In this document: piece after piece, positions 6,829-14,460 of the stretch | Numbering within the stretch: the first letter of the stretch is position 1 | Layout of the letters: every line of letters begins with the position of its first letter | Origin: JAKVKY01 sp964293585 | GTDB taxonomy: Bacteria > Bacillota > Negativicutes > Acidaminococcales > Acidaminococcaceae | Assembly (NCBI GenBank): GCA_964293585.1 | Contig: CAXYYS010000036.1 | Location: 1 to 19,534 of the forward strand | Direction of reading: 5' to 3' | DNA: 19,534 nt | Notes under the pieces: generated by a model | Told to the model about the DNA's origin: nothing | The model's input: only the letters and a program-made list of their open reading frames with translations | Database searches by the model: none | Translations under genes and position numbers: made by a program

Positions 6829-8313
6829 ATGGCTTATATCATCGGCATCGACCAGAGCACCCAGGGCACCAAGGCGCTGCTTTTTGACGGCGCCGGCAAA
6901 ATTGTGCTGCGGGTGGATAAACCCCACCGCCAGCTGGTGAACAGTAAGGGCTGGGTGGAGCACGACCCGGAAGAAATTTACGCCAATACTTTGGCGCTGC
7001 TGCGGGAACTGGTAACAAAAGCCGGCGTGGATACTCAGGATATTGCTGCCCTTGGAATCAGTAACCAGCGGGAAACTGCCCTGGCCTGGAACCGGGACAC
7101 AGGCAAACCGGTGTATAACGCTATCGTATGGCAATGTGCCCGGGGTGCAGCGATTTGTGAACGCTTGGAAAAGCAGGGAGTGGCACCGCTGGTGCGTGCT
7201 CATACCGGCTTGCAGCTGTCGCCGTATTTTAGTGCGGCCAAGCTGGCCTGGATCCTGGAAAATGTGCCGGGGACAAAGGAGCTTATGGCTCAAGGCAAAT
7301 TATGCCTGGGGACCATGGACAGTTTCTTGGTTTTTAGATTGACCCAGGGCAAAGTTTTTAAGACGGATGCCTCTAACGCTTCCCGGACCCAGCTTTTAGA
7401 TATCCGCAAGGTTCAGTGGGATGCGGAAATTTGTCAGGCTTTCGGTATCAATCCCGGCGCGCTGCCGGAAGTATGCGCCTCGGATAGTTTGTTTGGCGTG
7501 ACGGATGCCGGTGGTTTATTTAAGAAACCGGTACCTATTCACGCGGTGTTTGGCGATTCCCATGCTGCTTTGTACGGGCAGGGATGCCACGCTCCCGGCA
7601 TGATCAAGGCTACCTACGGCACCGGTTCTTCTGTGATGATGAACATCGGGGCCAAACCTATCTGGAGTCAGGGCGGTCTGGTGACCAGCCTGGCCTGGCA
7701 GTTAGGTAAACAGGTCAGCTACGTGCTGGAAGGCAATATTAATTACACCGGTGCCGGAATTACCTGGCTCAAGGATGATTTGCAGTTAATTAATTCTGCG
7801 GCGGAGACCGAGCAGTTAGCCCGGGAGGCCAAAGCGGAAGATAAAAGTTATTTTGTGCCGGCCTTCACAGGTTTAGGTGCGCCTTACTGGGACAGCAAGG
7901 CCCGGGGTCTTTTCTGTAACATCACCCGTAACACCGGCAAGCGGGAAATGGTCCGGGCTGTCTTAGACGCCATCGCTTACCAGATTCGGGACATCACGGA
8001 TCTGATGGAGCGGGAGTCGGGCCGCAAGATTACGGCGCTCAGGGTGGACGGCGGACCTACCAGAAATAAATATCTGATGCAGTTCCAGACAGATATTACC
8101 AGAATTCCCGTGGAAGTGGCCGGGGTGGAAGAACTTTCCGCTTTAGGCGCGGCTTATGGCGCCGGTATTGCCACCGGCGTGTACGACACGAAAATTTTTG
8201 CCGGTCTGCAACGTACAGAATTTGCGCCGCAGCTGGATGAAACCAGACGCCAGGAATTATACCGGGGCTGGCAGGCGGCTGTTGCCCGGGCCAGATTTTC
8301 CTTTTTGGATTAG
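6829..8313 (+). CDS. FGGY-family carbohydrate kinase, glycerol-kinase-like subgroup
   Basis: This 494-residue protein has the two actin-like domains of FGGY kinases. GIDQSTQGTK (residues 5-14) binds phosphate, ISNQRETALAW and YNAIVWQCAR match the sugar-binding face of GlpK-type enzymes, GDSHAALYGQG carries the predicted catalytic Asp (D243), and TYGTGSSVMMN is the adenosine-binding motif. It phosphorylates a polyol or ketose with ATP in the cytoplasm. The operon already holds an isomerase upstream and lacks glycerol genes, so a ketose made by that isomerase is a better substrate guess than glycerol. Apulose kinase is one known analogue. It starts one base after the transketolase stop, with GGAG 10 nt upstream. 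Confidence 0.87.
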   Translation: MAYIIGIDQSTQGTKALLFDGAGKIVLRVDKPHRQLVNSKGWVEHDPEEIYANTLALLRELVTKAGVDTQDIAALGISNQRETALAWNRDTGKPVYNAIVWQCARGAAICERLEKQGVAPLVRAHTGLQLSPYFSAAKLAWILENVPGTKELMAQGKLCLGTMDSFLVFRLTQGKVFKTDASNASRTQLLDIRKVQWDAEICQAFGINPGALPEVCASDSLFGVTDAGGLFKKPVPIHAVFGDSHAALYGQGCHAPGMIKATYGTGSSVMMNIGAKPIWSQGGLVTSLAWQLGKQVSYVLEGNINYTGAGITWLKDDLQLINSAAETEQLAREAKAEDKSYFVPAFTGLGAPYWDSKARGLFCNITRNTGKREMVRAVLDAIAYQIRDITDLMERESGRKITALRVDGGPTRNKYLMQFQTDITRIPVEVAGVEELSALGAAYGAGIATGVYDTKIFAGLQRTEFAPQLDETRRQELYRGWQAAVARARFSFLD

Positions 8314-8356
8314 ACAAGCGCGAACTTGTTAATCATATCGTTTTCCAAATTATATT
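8312..8356 (+). promoter_or_regulatory. Possible internal promoter and operator before the sugar-binding protein gene
   Basis: ACAAG-CGCGAA-CTTGT (8314-8329) is an inverted repeat. It overlaps a possible -35 TTGTTA (8326-8331), and TATATT (8351-8356) follows 19 bp later. Like the site at 3626 it contains AAG-N6-CTT. An internal promoter would help raise the binding protein level. The evidence is weak to moderate. Confidence 0.35.
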
Positions 8357-8372
8357 TAAAGGAGGAAGTATC

Positions 8373-9380
8373 ATGACAAGATTCAAGAAAATGTTTTTCG
8401 TACTCATGGCTTTAACTATGATGGCTATGGCTGTGGCTGGTTGCGGTGGCAACGACAAGAAGGCGGCTGCTCCGGCAGCGGCAACGACCACGCAAAAAGC
8501 TTTGAAGGGTGGCGGCTCCAAGATTATTTACATCATTACCCCGTCCCATTCCAATCCGTTCTTTAAGACGGAAGCTGATGCAGCCAGCGCTAAGGCTAAG
8601 GCTCTTGGCTATCAGGTAAAGGTTGTTTCTCATGATGATGATGCTACCAAGCAGTCCACGCTGTTTGATAACGCTATCAGCGACAAGGCTGCCGCTATCA
8701 TTTGCGACAATGCCGGTGCTGATGCTACCGTAGCCGCTGTGAAAAAAGCACGCGACGCACAGATTCCTACTTTCTTAATCGACCGTGAAATCAATGGTAA
8801 GGGCATCGCTATCGCGCAGATCGTTGCCAACAACTATCAGGGCGCTAAGGCCATTGCCGAAGTCTTCGTAGAGAAGATGGGTGAAAAGGGCAACTATGCC
8901 GAATTAATGGGCAAGGAATCCGATACTAACGCCGGCGTTCGTTCCAGCGCTTTCCATGAAGTTATTGATAAGTACAAGGGCCTGAAGATGGTTGCTAAGC
9001 AGACCGCTAACTGGGAACAGGCTGAAGCTTACCAGAAGACCGAGACCATCCTGCAATCTCATCCCGATATCAAAGGTATCGTTTGTGGTAACGACACCAT
9101 GGCTATGGGCGCTATCGCCGCAGTTAAGAATGCCGGCTTAAAGAACGTAGCCGTCATCGGCGTTGATGGTTCTGATGAAGCTGCTGCCGCTATCAAGGCC
9201 GGCACCATGACTGGTACTGCCCTGCAACAGGCTGCACGTATCGCCGAAATGTCCGTAGAACAGGCTGATAAATATTTGAAGACTGGCTCTACCGGCAAGG
9301 ACGAGAAACAATTAATCGACTGCGTTGCTATCACTTCTAAGAACGTAGATAAGCTGCACACCTTCGTTTACAAGGAATAA
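8373..9380 (+). CDS. rbsB: Sugar ABC transporter substrate-binding lipoprotein (RbsB-like)
   Basis: This 335-residue protein has a lipoprotein signal ending in AVAGC (Cys24), an A/T/K linker, and a periplasmic-binding fold (Peripla_BP_4). Against E. coli RbsB by eye, the ribose contacts map to NPFF, the D-R pair in LIDREIN, the Arg in AGVRSSAF, N and D in GNDTMAMGA, D in GVDGSDEA and Q in ALQQAA. All are kept except F164 of RbsB, which is W here (TANWEQAEA). A pentose-like ligand is therefore likely, though it need not be ribose. ATG 8373 follows AAAGGAGG with 7-nt spacing. Its codons (GCT, ATC, AAG, CGT) look more strongly biased than those of neighbours, fitting high expression. Confidence 0.9.
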   Translation: MTRFKKMFFVLMALTMMAMAVAGCGGNDKKAAAPAAATTTQKALKGGGSKIIYIITPSHSNPFFKTEADAASAKAKALGYQVKVVSHDDDATKQSTLFDNAISDKAAAIICDNAGADATVAAVKKARDAQIPTFLIDREINGKGIAIAQIVANNYQGAKAIAEVFVEKMGEKGNYAELMGKESDTNAGVRSSAFHEVIDKYKGLKMVAKQTANWEQAEAYQKTETILQSHPDIKGIVCGNDTMAMGAIAAVKNAGLKNVAVIGVDGSDEAAAAIKAGTMTGTALQQAARIAEMSVEQADKYLKTGSTGKDEKQLIDCVAITSKNVDKLHTFVYKE

Positions 9381-9399
9381 CAGTTAGTTTTTTCTGGCG

Positions 9400-9496
9400 G
9401 ACCGGGCTGTCACTCACAGCCGGTCCCCGGCCTAAAGCAGGGGCGGGTCGCTCTGGCGAGGCAGCTCTCAAGAGAGCTACCGCCCCGTGCTTTTAT
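9400..9496 (+). terminator. Strong intercistronic hairpins after the binding-protein gene (partial terminator or 3' stabiliser)
   Basis: Two structures fill the 148-nt gap. GACCGGGCTGT (9400-9410) pairs with ACAGCCGGTC (9416-9425) with one bulge. GGGGCGG (9440-9446) pairs with CCGCCCC (9480-9486) and encloses AGCTCTC/GAGAGCT, followed by GTGCTTTTAT. Such elements commonly let a binding-protein message be more abundant than the rest of its operon. Confidence 0.65.
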
Positions 9497-9528
9497 AAAA
9501 AGGAAGACGATAAGGCAGGAGCTGCATC

Positions 9529-10170
9529 ATGAAAACAAGCAGAGTATGGATATTAGTAATGTGCTTTGTTATGGCTATCGCCATGACGGGTTGCGTCAAG
9601 GTTGTGCAGATCGGCCACGAGGATGAACTCACGGGCACGGTCAGGTTTAATGCCGCCAAGGACGTAGAAAAAATCTGGAGCAGTAAGGTGCTCCCCGAAC
9701 TGAGCAAAAAGGCTGTGGATTTTCCTACTTTCTTTAAGGAATCCAACGGCGATTTAAAAAAGCTGGCCTCTAAATACGGCAAGTATTCCATGGGTACCAG
9801 CGGTGAGTTAAGTTATGCGGTTAAAGGTACGGGTACCGTGACGGAAGTGAACCAGGAAAAACAGGCCGGCTATATGACTGTTAAGCTGGATGGCTACGAC
9901 GGACCGGTAGTAGTAAAGCTGCAGATCGGCAGTGTGTATAAAGGTTCTGCCCTTCGCGACAGCCTGAGTTTTATTAAATTCGAAGATTATACCAACCAGG
10001 TGGACTGGGCCAAGGTTTCCCAAAGTCTGCATGATATGGTGAATAAAGCTGTGGTAGGCAGCGTAGATTTAAAGACCCTGAAGGGCAAAAAAGTTTCCTT
10101 CGTGGGCTGCTTCAGCGTGGATAAGAAGGATGAGCTCCTGATCACGCCGGTAGAACTGAAGGTACAGTAA
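9529..10170 (+). CDS. DUF2291 family predicted lipoprotein
   Basis: This 213-residue protein has a signal peptide ending in AMTGC (Cys22), so it is predicted to be lipid-anchored outside the inner membrane. The mature part begins with a segment (ELTGTVRFNAAKDVEKIW) that I associate with DUF2291, a family of predicted periplasmic lipoproteins often next to ribose-type ABC transporters. SKVLPEL follows, then a beta-rich domain around residues 95-160. It sits between the binding protein and the ATPase with its own AGGAG site (9517-9521), so a role in uptake or sensing of the same sugar is likely. No biochemical function is known to me. The family call is from memory of its conserved N-terminal pattern. 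Confidence 0.72.
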   Translation: MKTSRVWILVMCFVMAIAMTGCVKVVQIGHEDELTGTVRFNAAKDVEKIWSSKVLPELSKKAVDFPTFFKESNGDLKKLASKYGKYSMGTSGELSYAVKGTGTVTEVNQEKQAGYMTVKLDGYDGPVVVKLQIGSVYKGSALRDSLSFIKFEDYTNQVDWAKVSQSLHDMVNKAVVGSVDLKTLKGKKVSFVGCFSVDKKDELLITPVELKVQ

Positions 10171-10182
10171 GGAGGCGTGCAG

Positions 10183-11775
10183 ATGGCGGACGCAGTAGCA
10201 ATGCAAACACAGAGCCCCGAAGTGTGCCTGCATGCCGAAAAAGTCACCAAGATTTATCCGGGCACCAAGGCGCTGGATACAGTTTCTTTTGATGTGTTTA
10301 AGGGCAAGGTCAATGTGCTCATCGGCGAAAACGGCGCGGGCAAATCCACGCTGATGAAAATTATCGCCGGTATCGAGCAGCCTTCCAGCGGTCATATGTA
10401 CATGGGCACGGAAGAGGTCAGCTTTGCCAACGTGACCGAGGCCAGACAACATGGCATCGGGATCATTCACCAGGAGCTGAGCTTGTTCCCCAACCTGAAT
10501 GTGTACCAGAATATTTTTATGGGCAAAGAGCACACCAAGCATAAGGTGGGCCTGAACAATGCTGAACATATCGAGCTGGCCAAGAAGATTATGGCCAAGC
10601 TGGAACATCCCATCGACCCCATGACTATCGTGGGCGATTTGCGGGTTGGCCAGCAGCAGATGATTGAGATTGCCCGCAACCTGATGCAGGATGACTTGAA
10701 GATTCTTATCATGGACGAACCAACTTCTTCTCTGTCTGAGCAGGAAGTACAGGTGCTGTTCAAGATTATGCGGGAGCTGAAAAAAGAAGGCATCTCCATT
10801 ATTTATATCAGCCATCGGTTAGAGGAAATCATGCAGATCGGCGATTACCTGACGGTGCTCCGGGATGGCAAGCTCGTAGCCACCGCCGCCGTTGCTGATG
10901 TGGATATTTCCTGGGTGGTTAAAAAGATGGTGGGTACCGGTAAGAGCTACCCCAAACGGGAAAAACCCATTGACTGGTCTAAACGGGAAACCGTATTGCA
11001 GGTCAAGAATATGACCCTGCCGAAAAAAGGCGGCGGGTATCTTTTAAAAGATGTCAGCTTCGAGTTAAAACAAGGCGAGATTTTAGGCTTCTATGGTCTG
11101 CTGGGCGCCGGCCGCACCGAGATGTTCGAGTGTATCATGGGCATCAGGCCTGAACATACGGGCCAGGTTCTGCTTCACGGTAAATCCATCGAGGTGCGCA
11201 ACGTGACGGAGCAGATTGCCCGTGGTTTTGCCATGGTGCCGGAAGACCGGCAGTTAGAAGGTCTGGTCCAGACCATGGATATCGGCAAGAATATTTCCCT
11301 GTCCAGTTTAAAAAATTACGCCAAGAAAATGTTTTTGAATAATAAGGCCGAGGATGCGGCGGTAGAAGAAGAGATTGACGCCATCCACATCAAGGTGGCG
11401 GACAAACGCCTGCCCATCCTGTCCCTGTCCGGCGGCAACCAGCAGAAGGTGGTCATCGGCAAGGGCCTCTTGACTCATCCTAAGATTTTGCTTCTGGACG
11501 AACCCAGCCGCGGCATCGACATCGGCGCCAAGACAGAAATTTTTGAAATCATCAACCGCTATGCGGATGCGGGCCTCAGCATCATGGTCATCAGTTCCGA
11601 GCTGGAAGAGATCATGGCTATCGCCGACCGCATTATCGTCTTTAGCAACGGCCTGAAGACCGCCGAGATTTTGCGTGACGATTTGACGGAAGATAAACTG
11701 GTCCTGGCAAGTTACAAGGGCCACACGGTAGCCAAGCAAGCACAGACAGAGCACCCGGCAAGCCAGGGCGCCTGA
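10183..11775 (+). CDS. rbsA: Sugar ABC transporter ATP-binding protein, tandem-domain (RbsA-like)
   Basis: This 530-residue protein has two fused ABC ATPase domains typical of RbsA/MglA. Domain one has Walker A GENGAGKST (48-56), the family's altered signature VGQQQMIEIARN and Walker B ILIMDEPTS. Domain two has a degenerate Walker A without the Lys (GLLGAGRTEM), signature LSGGNQQK and Walker B LLLDEPSRGID. This asymmetry is normal in the family. It drives import with the RbsC-type permease at the inner membrane. The start is ATG 10183, 7 nt after GGAGG. The GTG at 10177 is too close to that site to be used. Confidence 0.93.
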   Translation: MADAVAMQTQSPEVCLHAEKVTKIYPGTKALDTVSFDVFKGKVNVLIGENGAGKSTLMKIIAGIEQPSSGHMYMGTEEVSFANVTEARQHGIGIIHQELSLFPNLNVYQNIFMGKEHTKHKVGLNNAEHIELAKKIMAKLEHPIDPMTIVGDLRVGQQQMIEIARNLMQDDLKILIMDEPTSSLSEQEVQVLFKIMRELKKEGISIIYISHRLEEIMQIGDYLTVLRDGKLVATAAVADVDISWVVKKMVGTGKSYPKREKPIDWSKRETVLQVKNMTLPKKGGGYLLKDVSFELKQGEILGFYGLLGAGRTEMFECIMGIRPEHTGQVLLHGKSIEVRNVTEQIARGFAMVPEDRQLEGLVQTMDIGKNISLSSLKNYAKKMFLNNKAEDAAVEEEIDAIHIKVADKRLPILSLSGGNQQKVVIGKGLLTHPKILLLDEPSRGIDIGAKTEIFEIINRYADAGLSIMVISSELEEIMAIADRIIVFSNGLKTAEILRDDLTEDKLVLASYKGHTVAKQAQTEHPASQGA

Positions 11776-11794
11776 GCAAAGGATGGTTAGAGCT

Positions 11795-12877
11795 ATGGAA
11801 GAATTACAACTGAGTAAGAAAGAAAGAAATACTTCGCTGGCCATGACGCTGCTCAAGGGACGTACCTTGATCGTGCTGGCGATCCTGTTAGTATTTTTTA
11901 GTTTTGCAACCCCCAACTTTCTGTCCACCAACACGATGCTTCTGTTAGCCAAGCACGTGGCCTTGTACGGCATCCTGGCTATCGGCATGACCTACGTTAT
12001 CATCACCGGCGGCATCGATTTGTCCGTAGGCGCAGTGGTGGGTCTGGCCGGCATGGTGGCCGGCGGCATGATTCAAAAGGGCATTACCCTGACCATGATG
12101 GGCGTGACTTTGTACTTTGATGTGCCTCTGGTAGTTTTGTTCACCCTGATCATGGGCGCGGTGGTGGGCCTGGTCAACGGCATCATCATCACCAAGTTCG
12201 GCGTGGCGCCTTTTATCGCCACCCTGGGCACCATGTATATCGCCCGTGGCTTTTCCATGCTGCATTCCCAGGGCGCCACTTATTCTGATATCGTAGGTAA
12301 GGAAGCGCTGGGCAATGTGGGCATCACCTTCTTTGGCAGCCGGGTGCTGGGCATTCCGGTAGGCGCCGTCATCTTAATCATCATCGCCATCGTCGCCGGT
12401 ATCTTGCTGAAGAAAACTACTTTTGGCTGGCATATTTTCGCTATCGGCGGCAATGAGAAAGCAGCCAAGCTTTCCGGTATCAAAGTTGATAAAGTCAAGA
12501 TTCTCGTCTATATTTTCTCCGCCGTATGCGCTGCTATCGTCGGCATCATTACGGCTGCACAGCTGGAAGCCAGTCATCCGGCCAGCGGTGAATCCTGGGA
12601 AATGAACGCCATCGCGGCCGCCGTTTTGGGCGGCACCTCCATGATGGGCGGTATCGGTACTATCAGCGGCACTATCGTAGGCGCTTTCGTTATCGGCGTT
12701 ATCAGCGACGGCATGGTAATGTGCGGCGTCTCCGAGTTCTGGCAGATGGTTATTAAAGGCGTGGTTATTATCCTGGCTGTCATCGTGGATCAGTTCCAGC
12801 GCAACATGGAAGCCAAGATGGCGCTCCAGGCAAGGAATGAAGCCAAGACGGAAGCAGGGAAGGAAGCGGCAAAATGA
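11795..12877 (+). CDS. rbsC: Sugar ABC transporter permease (RbsC-like)
   Basis: This protein of 360 residues (from ATG 11795) is a multi-helix inner-membrane permease of the RbsC/BPD_transp_2 family. Recognisable segments include GMTYVIITGGIDLSVGAVVG, FIATLGTMYIARG, and AAAVLGGTSMMGGIGTI near the C-terminal third. The last 25 residues are a charged Lys/Glu/Ala tail. ATG 11795 has AAGGA about 11 nt upstream. ATG 11783 is also possible, but the ribosome binding site would touch the start codon. Its stop overlaps the rbsD start in an ATGA junction, which indicates coupled translation. Confidence 0.92.
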   Translation: MEELQLSKKERNTSLAMTLLKGRTLIVLAILLVFFSFATPNFLSTNTMLLLAKHVALYGILAIGMTYVIITGGIDLSVGAVVGLAGMVAGGMIQKGITLTMMGVTLYFDVPLVVLFTLIMGAVVGLVNGIIITKFGVAPFIATLGTMYIARGFSMLHSQGATYSDIVGKEALGNVGITFFGSRVLGIPVGAVILIIIAIVAGILLKKTTFGWHIFAIGGNEKAAKLSGIKVDKVKILVYIFSAVCAAIVGIITAAQLEASHPASGESWEMNAIAAAVLGGTSMMGGIGTISGTIVGAFVIGVISDGMVMCGVSEFWQMVIKGVVIILAVIVDQFQRNMEAKMALQARNEAKTEAGKEAAK

Positions 12878-13269
12878 AAAAGCATGGAATTTTAAACGCC
12901 CAGCTGGCCGGTTATATTGCAGCCCTGGGACATAAAGATCTGTTCATGGTGGGCGATGCGGGTATGCCCATTCCCGCCGGCGTTCCTATCGTGGATCTGG
13001 TAGTAACGGCGGGCGTGCCTACTTTCGTGCAGGTCATGGACGCCATCCTGGAGGAAACAGTAATTGAGGGCTACACCCTGGCTACGGAAATCAAGGAGCA
13101 TAACCCCAAATTGTTAGCGTACCTGCAGGGCAAACTGCCTACGCAGGAAGCAAATTATATCTCGCACACGGATTTAAAGAAAATGTCCAGCCAGTGCAAG
13201 TTTGCCATCCGCACCGGTGAATTTACACCGTACCCCAATGTGATTTTGCGGGCGGGCGTGGCGTTTTAA
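12874..13269 (+). CDS. rbsD: RbsD-family sugar mutarotase (D-ribose pyranase)
   Basis: This 131-residue protein is a full-length RbsD. The family residues fall at the usual positions: H20 (AALGH), D28 (VGDAG), H98 (ISHTD), K102, Y120 and N122 (TPYPNVIL). RbsD speeds conversion between pyranose and furanose forms of ribose through the open chain, feeding the kinase. Here it may also supply the open-chain aldose to the isomerase encoded by the first gene. It overlaps the permease gene by 4 nt. GGAAGGAAG in the end of rbsC is the likely ribosome binding site. Confidence 0.94.
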   Translation: MKKHGILNAQLAGYIAALGHKDLFMVGDAGMPIPAGVPIVDLVVTAGVPTFVQVMDAILEETVIEGYTLATEIKEHNPKLLAYLQGKLPTQEANYISHTDLKKMSSQCKFAIRTGEFTPYPNVILRAGVAF

Positions 13270-13316
13270 AGTTTTACCCGTTGGGAAACGGTTTGTCAGA
13301 AGAGAGGAGGGAGCCC

Positions 13317-14357
13317 GTGAAAGTTAACATTAAAAAACTCAGCGAGCTGTCCGGGTATTCACCGGCCACTATCAGCAACGCCTTGCATAACCGGCGGGGC
13401 GTCAGCCGCCAAACGGCGGCCAAAGTCTGGAAGCTGGCTCAGGAAGCCGGGTACAAGGTAAAAACTAGTACCAGGAGTATCAAGCTGGTTACCTACAGTG
13501 ACAGCGGCGAAGTCTTTTCGGATTCTCCTTTCTTTACGACGCTGATGGAAGGCGTGGAAAACGAGGCGCGCCGCCGCGGTTTCGACACCACTATCTTTAA
13601 TTTGTACCGCCGGCAGCCGGATTACGAACAAAAATTGCAGCAGCTTCTGGCAGATACTTCTTCGGCGCTGCTTCTGATGGGAACAGAACTGGGCGAGCAG
13701 GATGCAAAACGGTTTTTGGAAGCCAAGGCGCCGCTGGTGCTTTTGGATTGTTCTTTCGATACCTTAAATTTTGATGCGGTGCTCATGGACAACGAAAATT
13801 CCGTGGCGCAGGCGGTGGATTATCTTGTCAGCCGCGGCCATACGGAAATCGGTTATCTGCGGGGCAGTGTCCGCATCCGCAATTTTATCAAGCGCGGACG
13901 TGGCTATCGCCGGGCCATGGAAGTACACGGCCTGCCTATTAATGAAAGATTTGTGCTGGATTTGCGGCCGTCTATCGCCGGCGCGTATCAGGCCATGGAC
14001 GCCATCCTCAAAACCGGCCGTCCCATGCCTACGGCGTTTATCGCCGACAACGACATGATCGCCCTGGGCGCCATGCAGGCGCTGCAACGTAACGGCTACC
14101 GTATCCCCGAAGATATTTCGGTGATTGGATTTGATGATATTAGTTTTTGCGAAGTCTTTTTACCTCATTTGACCACGGTACGGGTTTATAAAAAAGAGCT
14201 GGGCCAGGTGGCAGTGCAGGAGCTGATCGCCCTGATGCAGAATCCGGAGCGGGTGAAGACCAAAACTACCACGTTGAACGAACTGATAATCAGGAACAGC
14301 GTGGCCGCTCCCCGCAAGGTACCACTGACGCCGGTGCAGCCGGAAGTGGCGAAGTAA
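13317..14357 (+). CDS. LacI-family transcriptional regulator
   Basis: This 346-residue protein has an N-terminal helix-turn-helix of LacI type (VNIKKLSELSGYSPATIS, then ALHNRRGVSRQTAAKV) and a C-terminal sugar-binding domain with ADNDMIALGAMQAL and ISVIGFDDI. The start is GTG 13317, 6 nt after AGGAGG; the longer frame from TTG 13281 would run through the ribosome binding site. It lies inside the operon between rbsD and rbsK and likely represses or modulates it in response to the imported sugar. Candidate sites are the inverted repeats at 3626-3639 and 8314-8329. The 47-nt gap before it contains a small CCGTT/AACGG hairpin. Confidence 0.9.
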   Translation: MKVNIKKLSELSGYSPATISNALHNRRGVSRQTAAKVWKLAQEAGYKVKTSTRSIKLVTYSDSGEVFSDSPFFTTLMEGVENEARRRGFDTTIFNLYRRQPDYEQKLQQLLADTSSALLLMGTELGEQDAKRFLEAKAPLVLLDCSFDTLNFDAVLMDNENSVAQAVDYLVSRGHTEIGYLRGSVRIRNFIKRGRGYRRAMEVHGLPINERFVLDLRPSIAGAYQAMDAILKTGRPMPTAFIADNDMIALGAMQALQRNGYRIPEDISVIGFDDISFCEVFLPHLTTVRVYKKELGQVAVQELIALMQNPERVKTKTTTLNELIIRNSVAAPRKVPLTPVQPEVAK

Positions 14358-14400
14358 ACAGCGGCGCTTACCAGAGGGTAGAGTGAAAGTGGCAGCGTGC

Positions 14401-14439
14401 GATTGGCACTGACAAAGTTACAAGATTAGCACTGACATA
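14401..14439 (+). repeat. Direct repeat pair before ribokinase
   Basis: GATTNGCACTGACANA occurs at 14401-14416 and 14424-14439, 23 bp apart, in the 103-nt gap before rbsK. I see no good promoter here. Two same-face sites for a regulator, or a duplicated segment, are both possible. Confidence 0.55.
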
Positions 14440-14460
14440 TTTTTTAATGGAGGTACAAGT

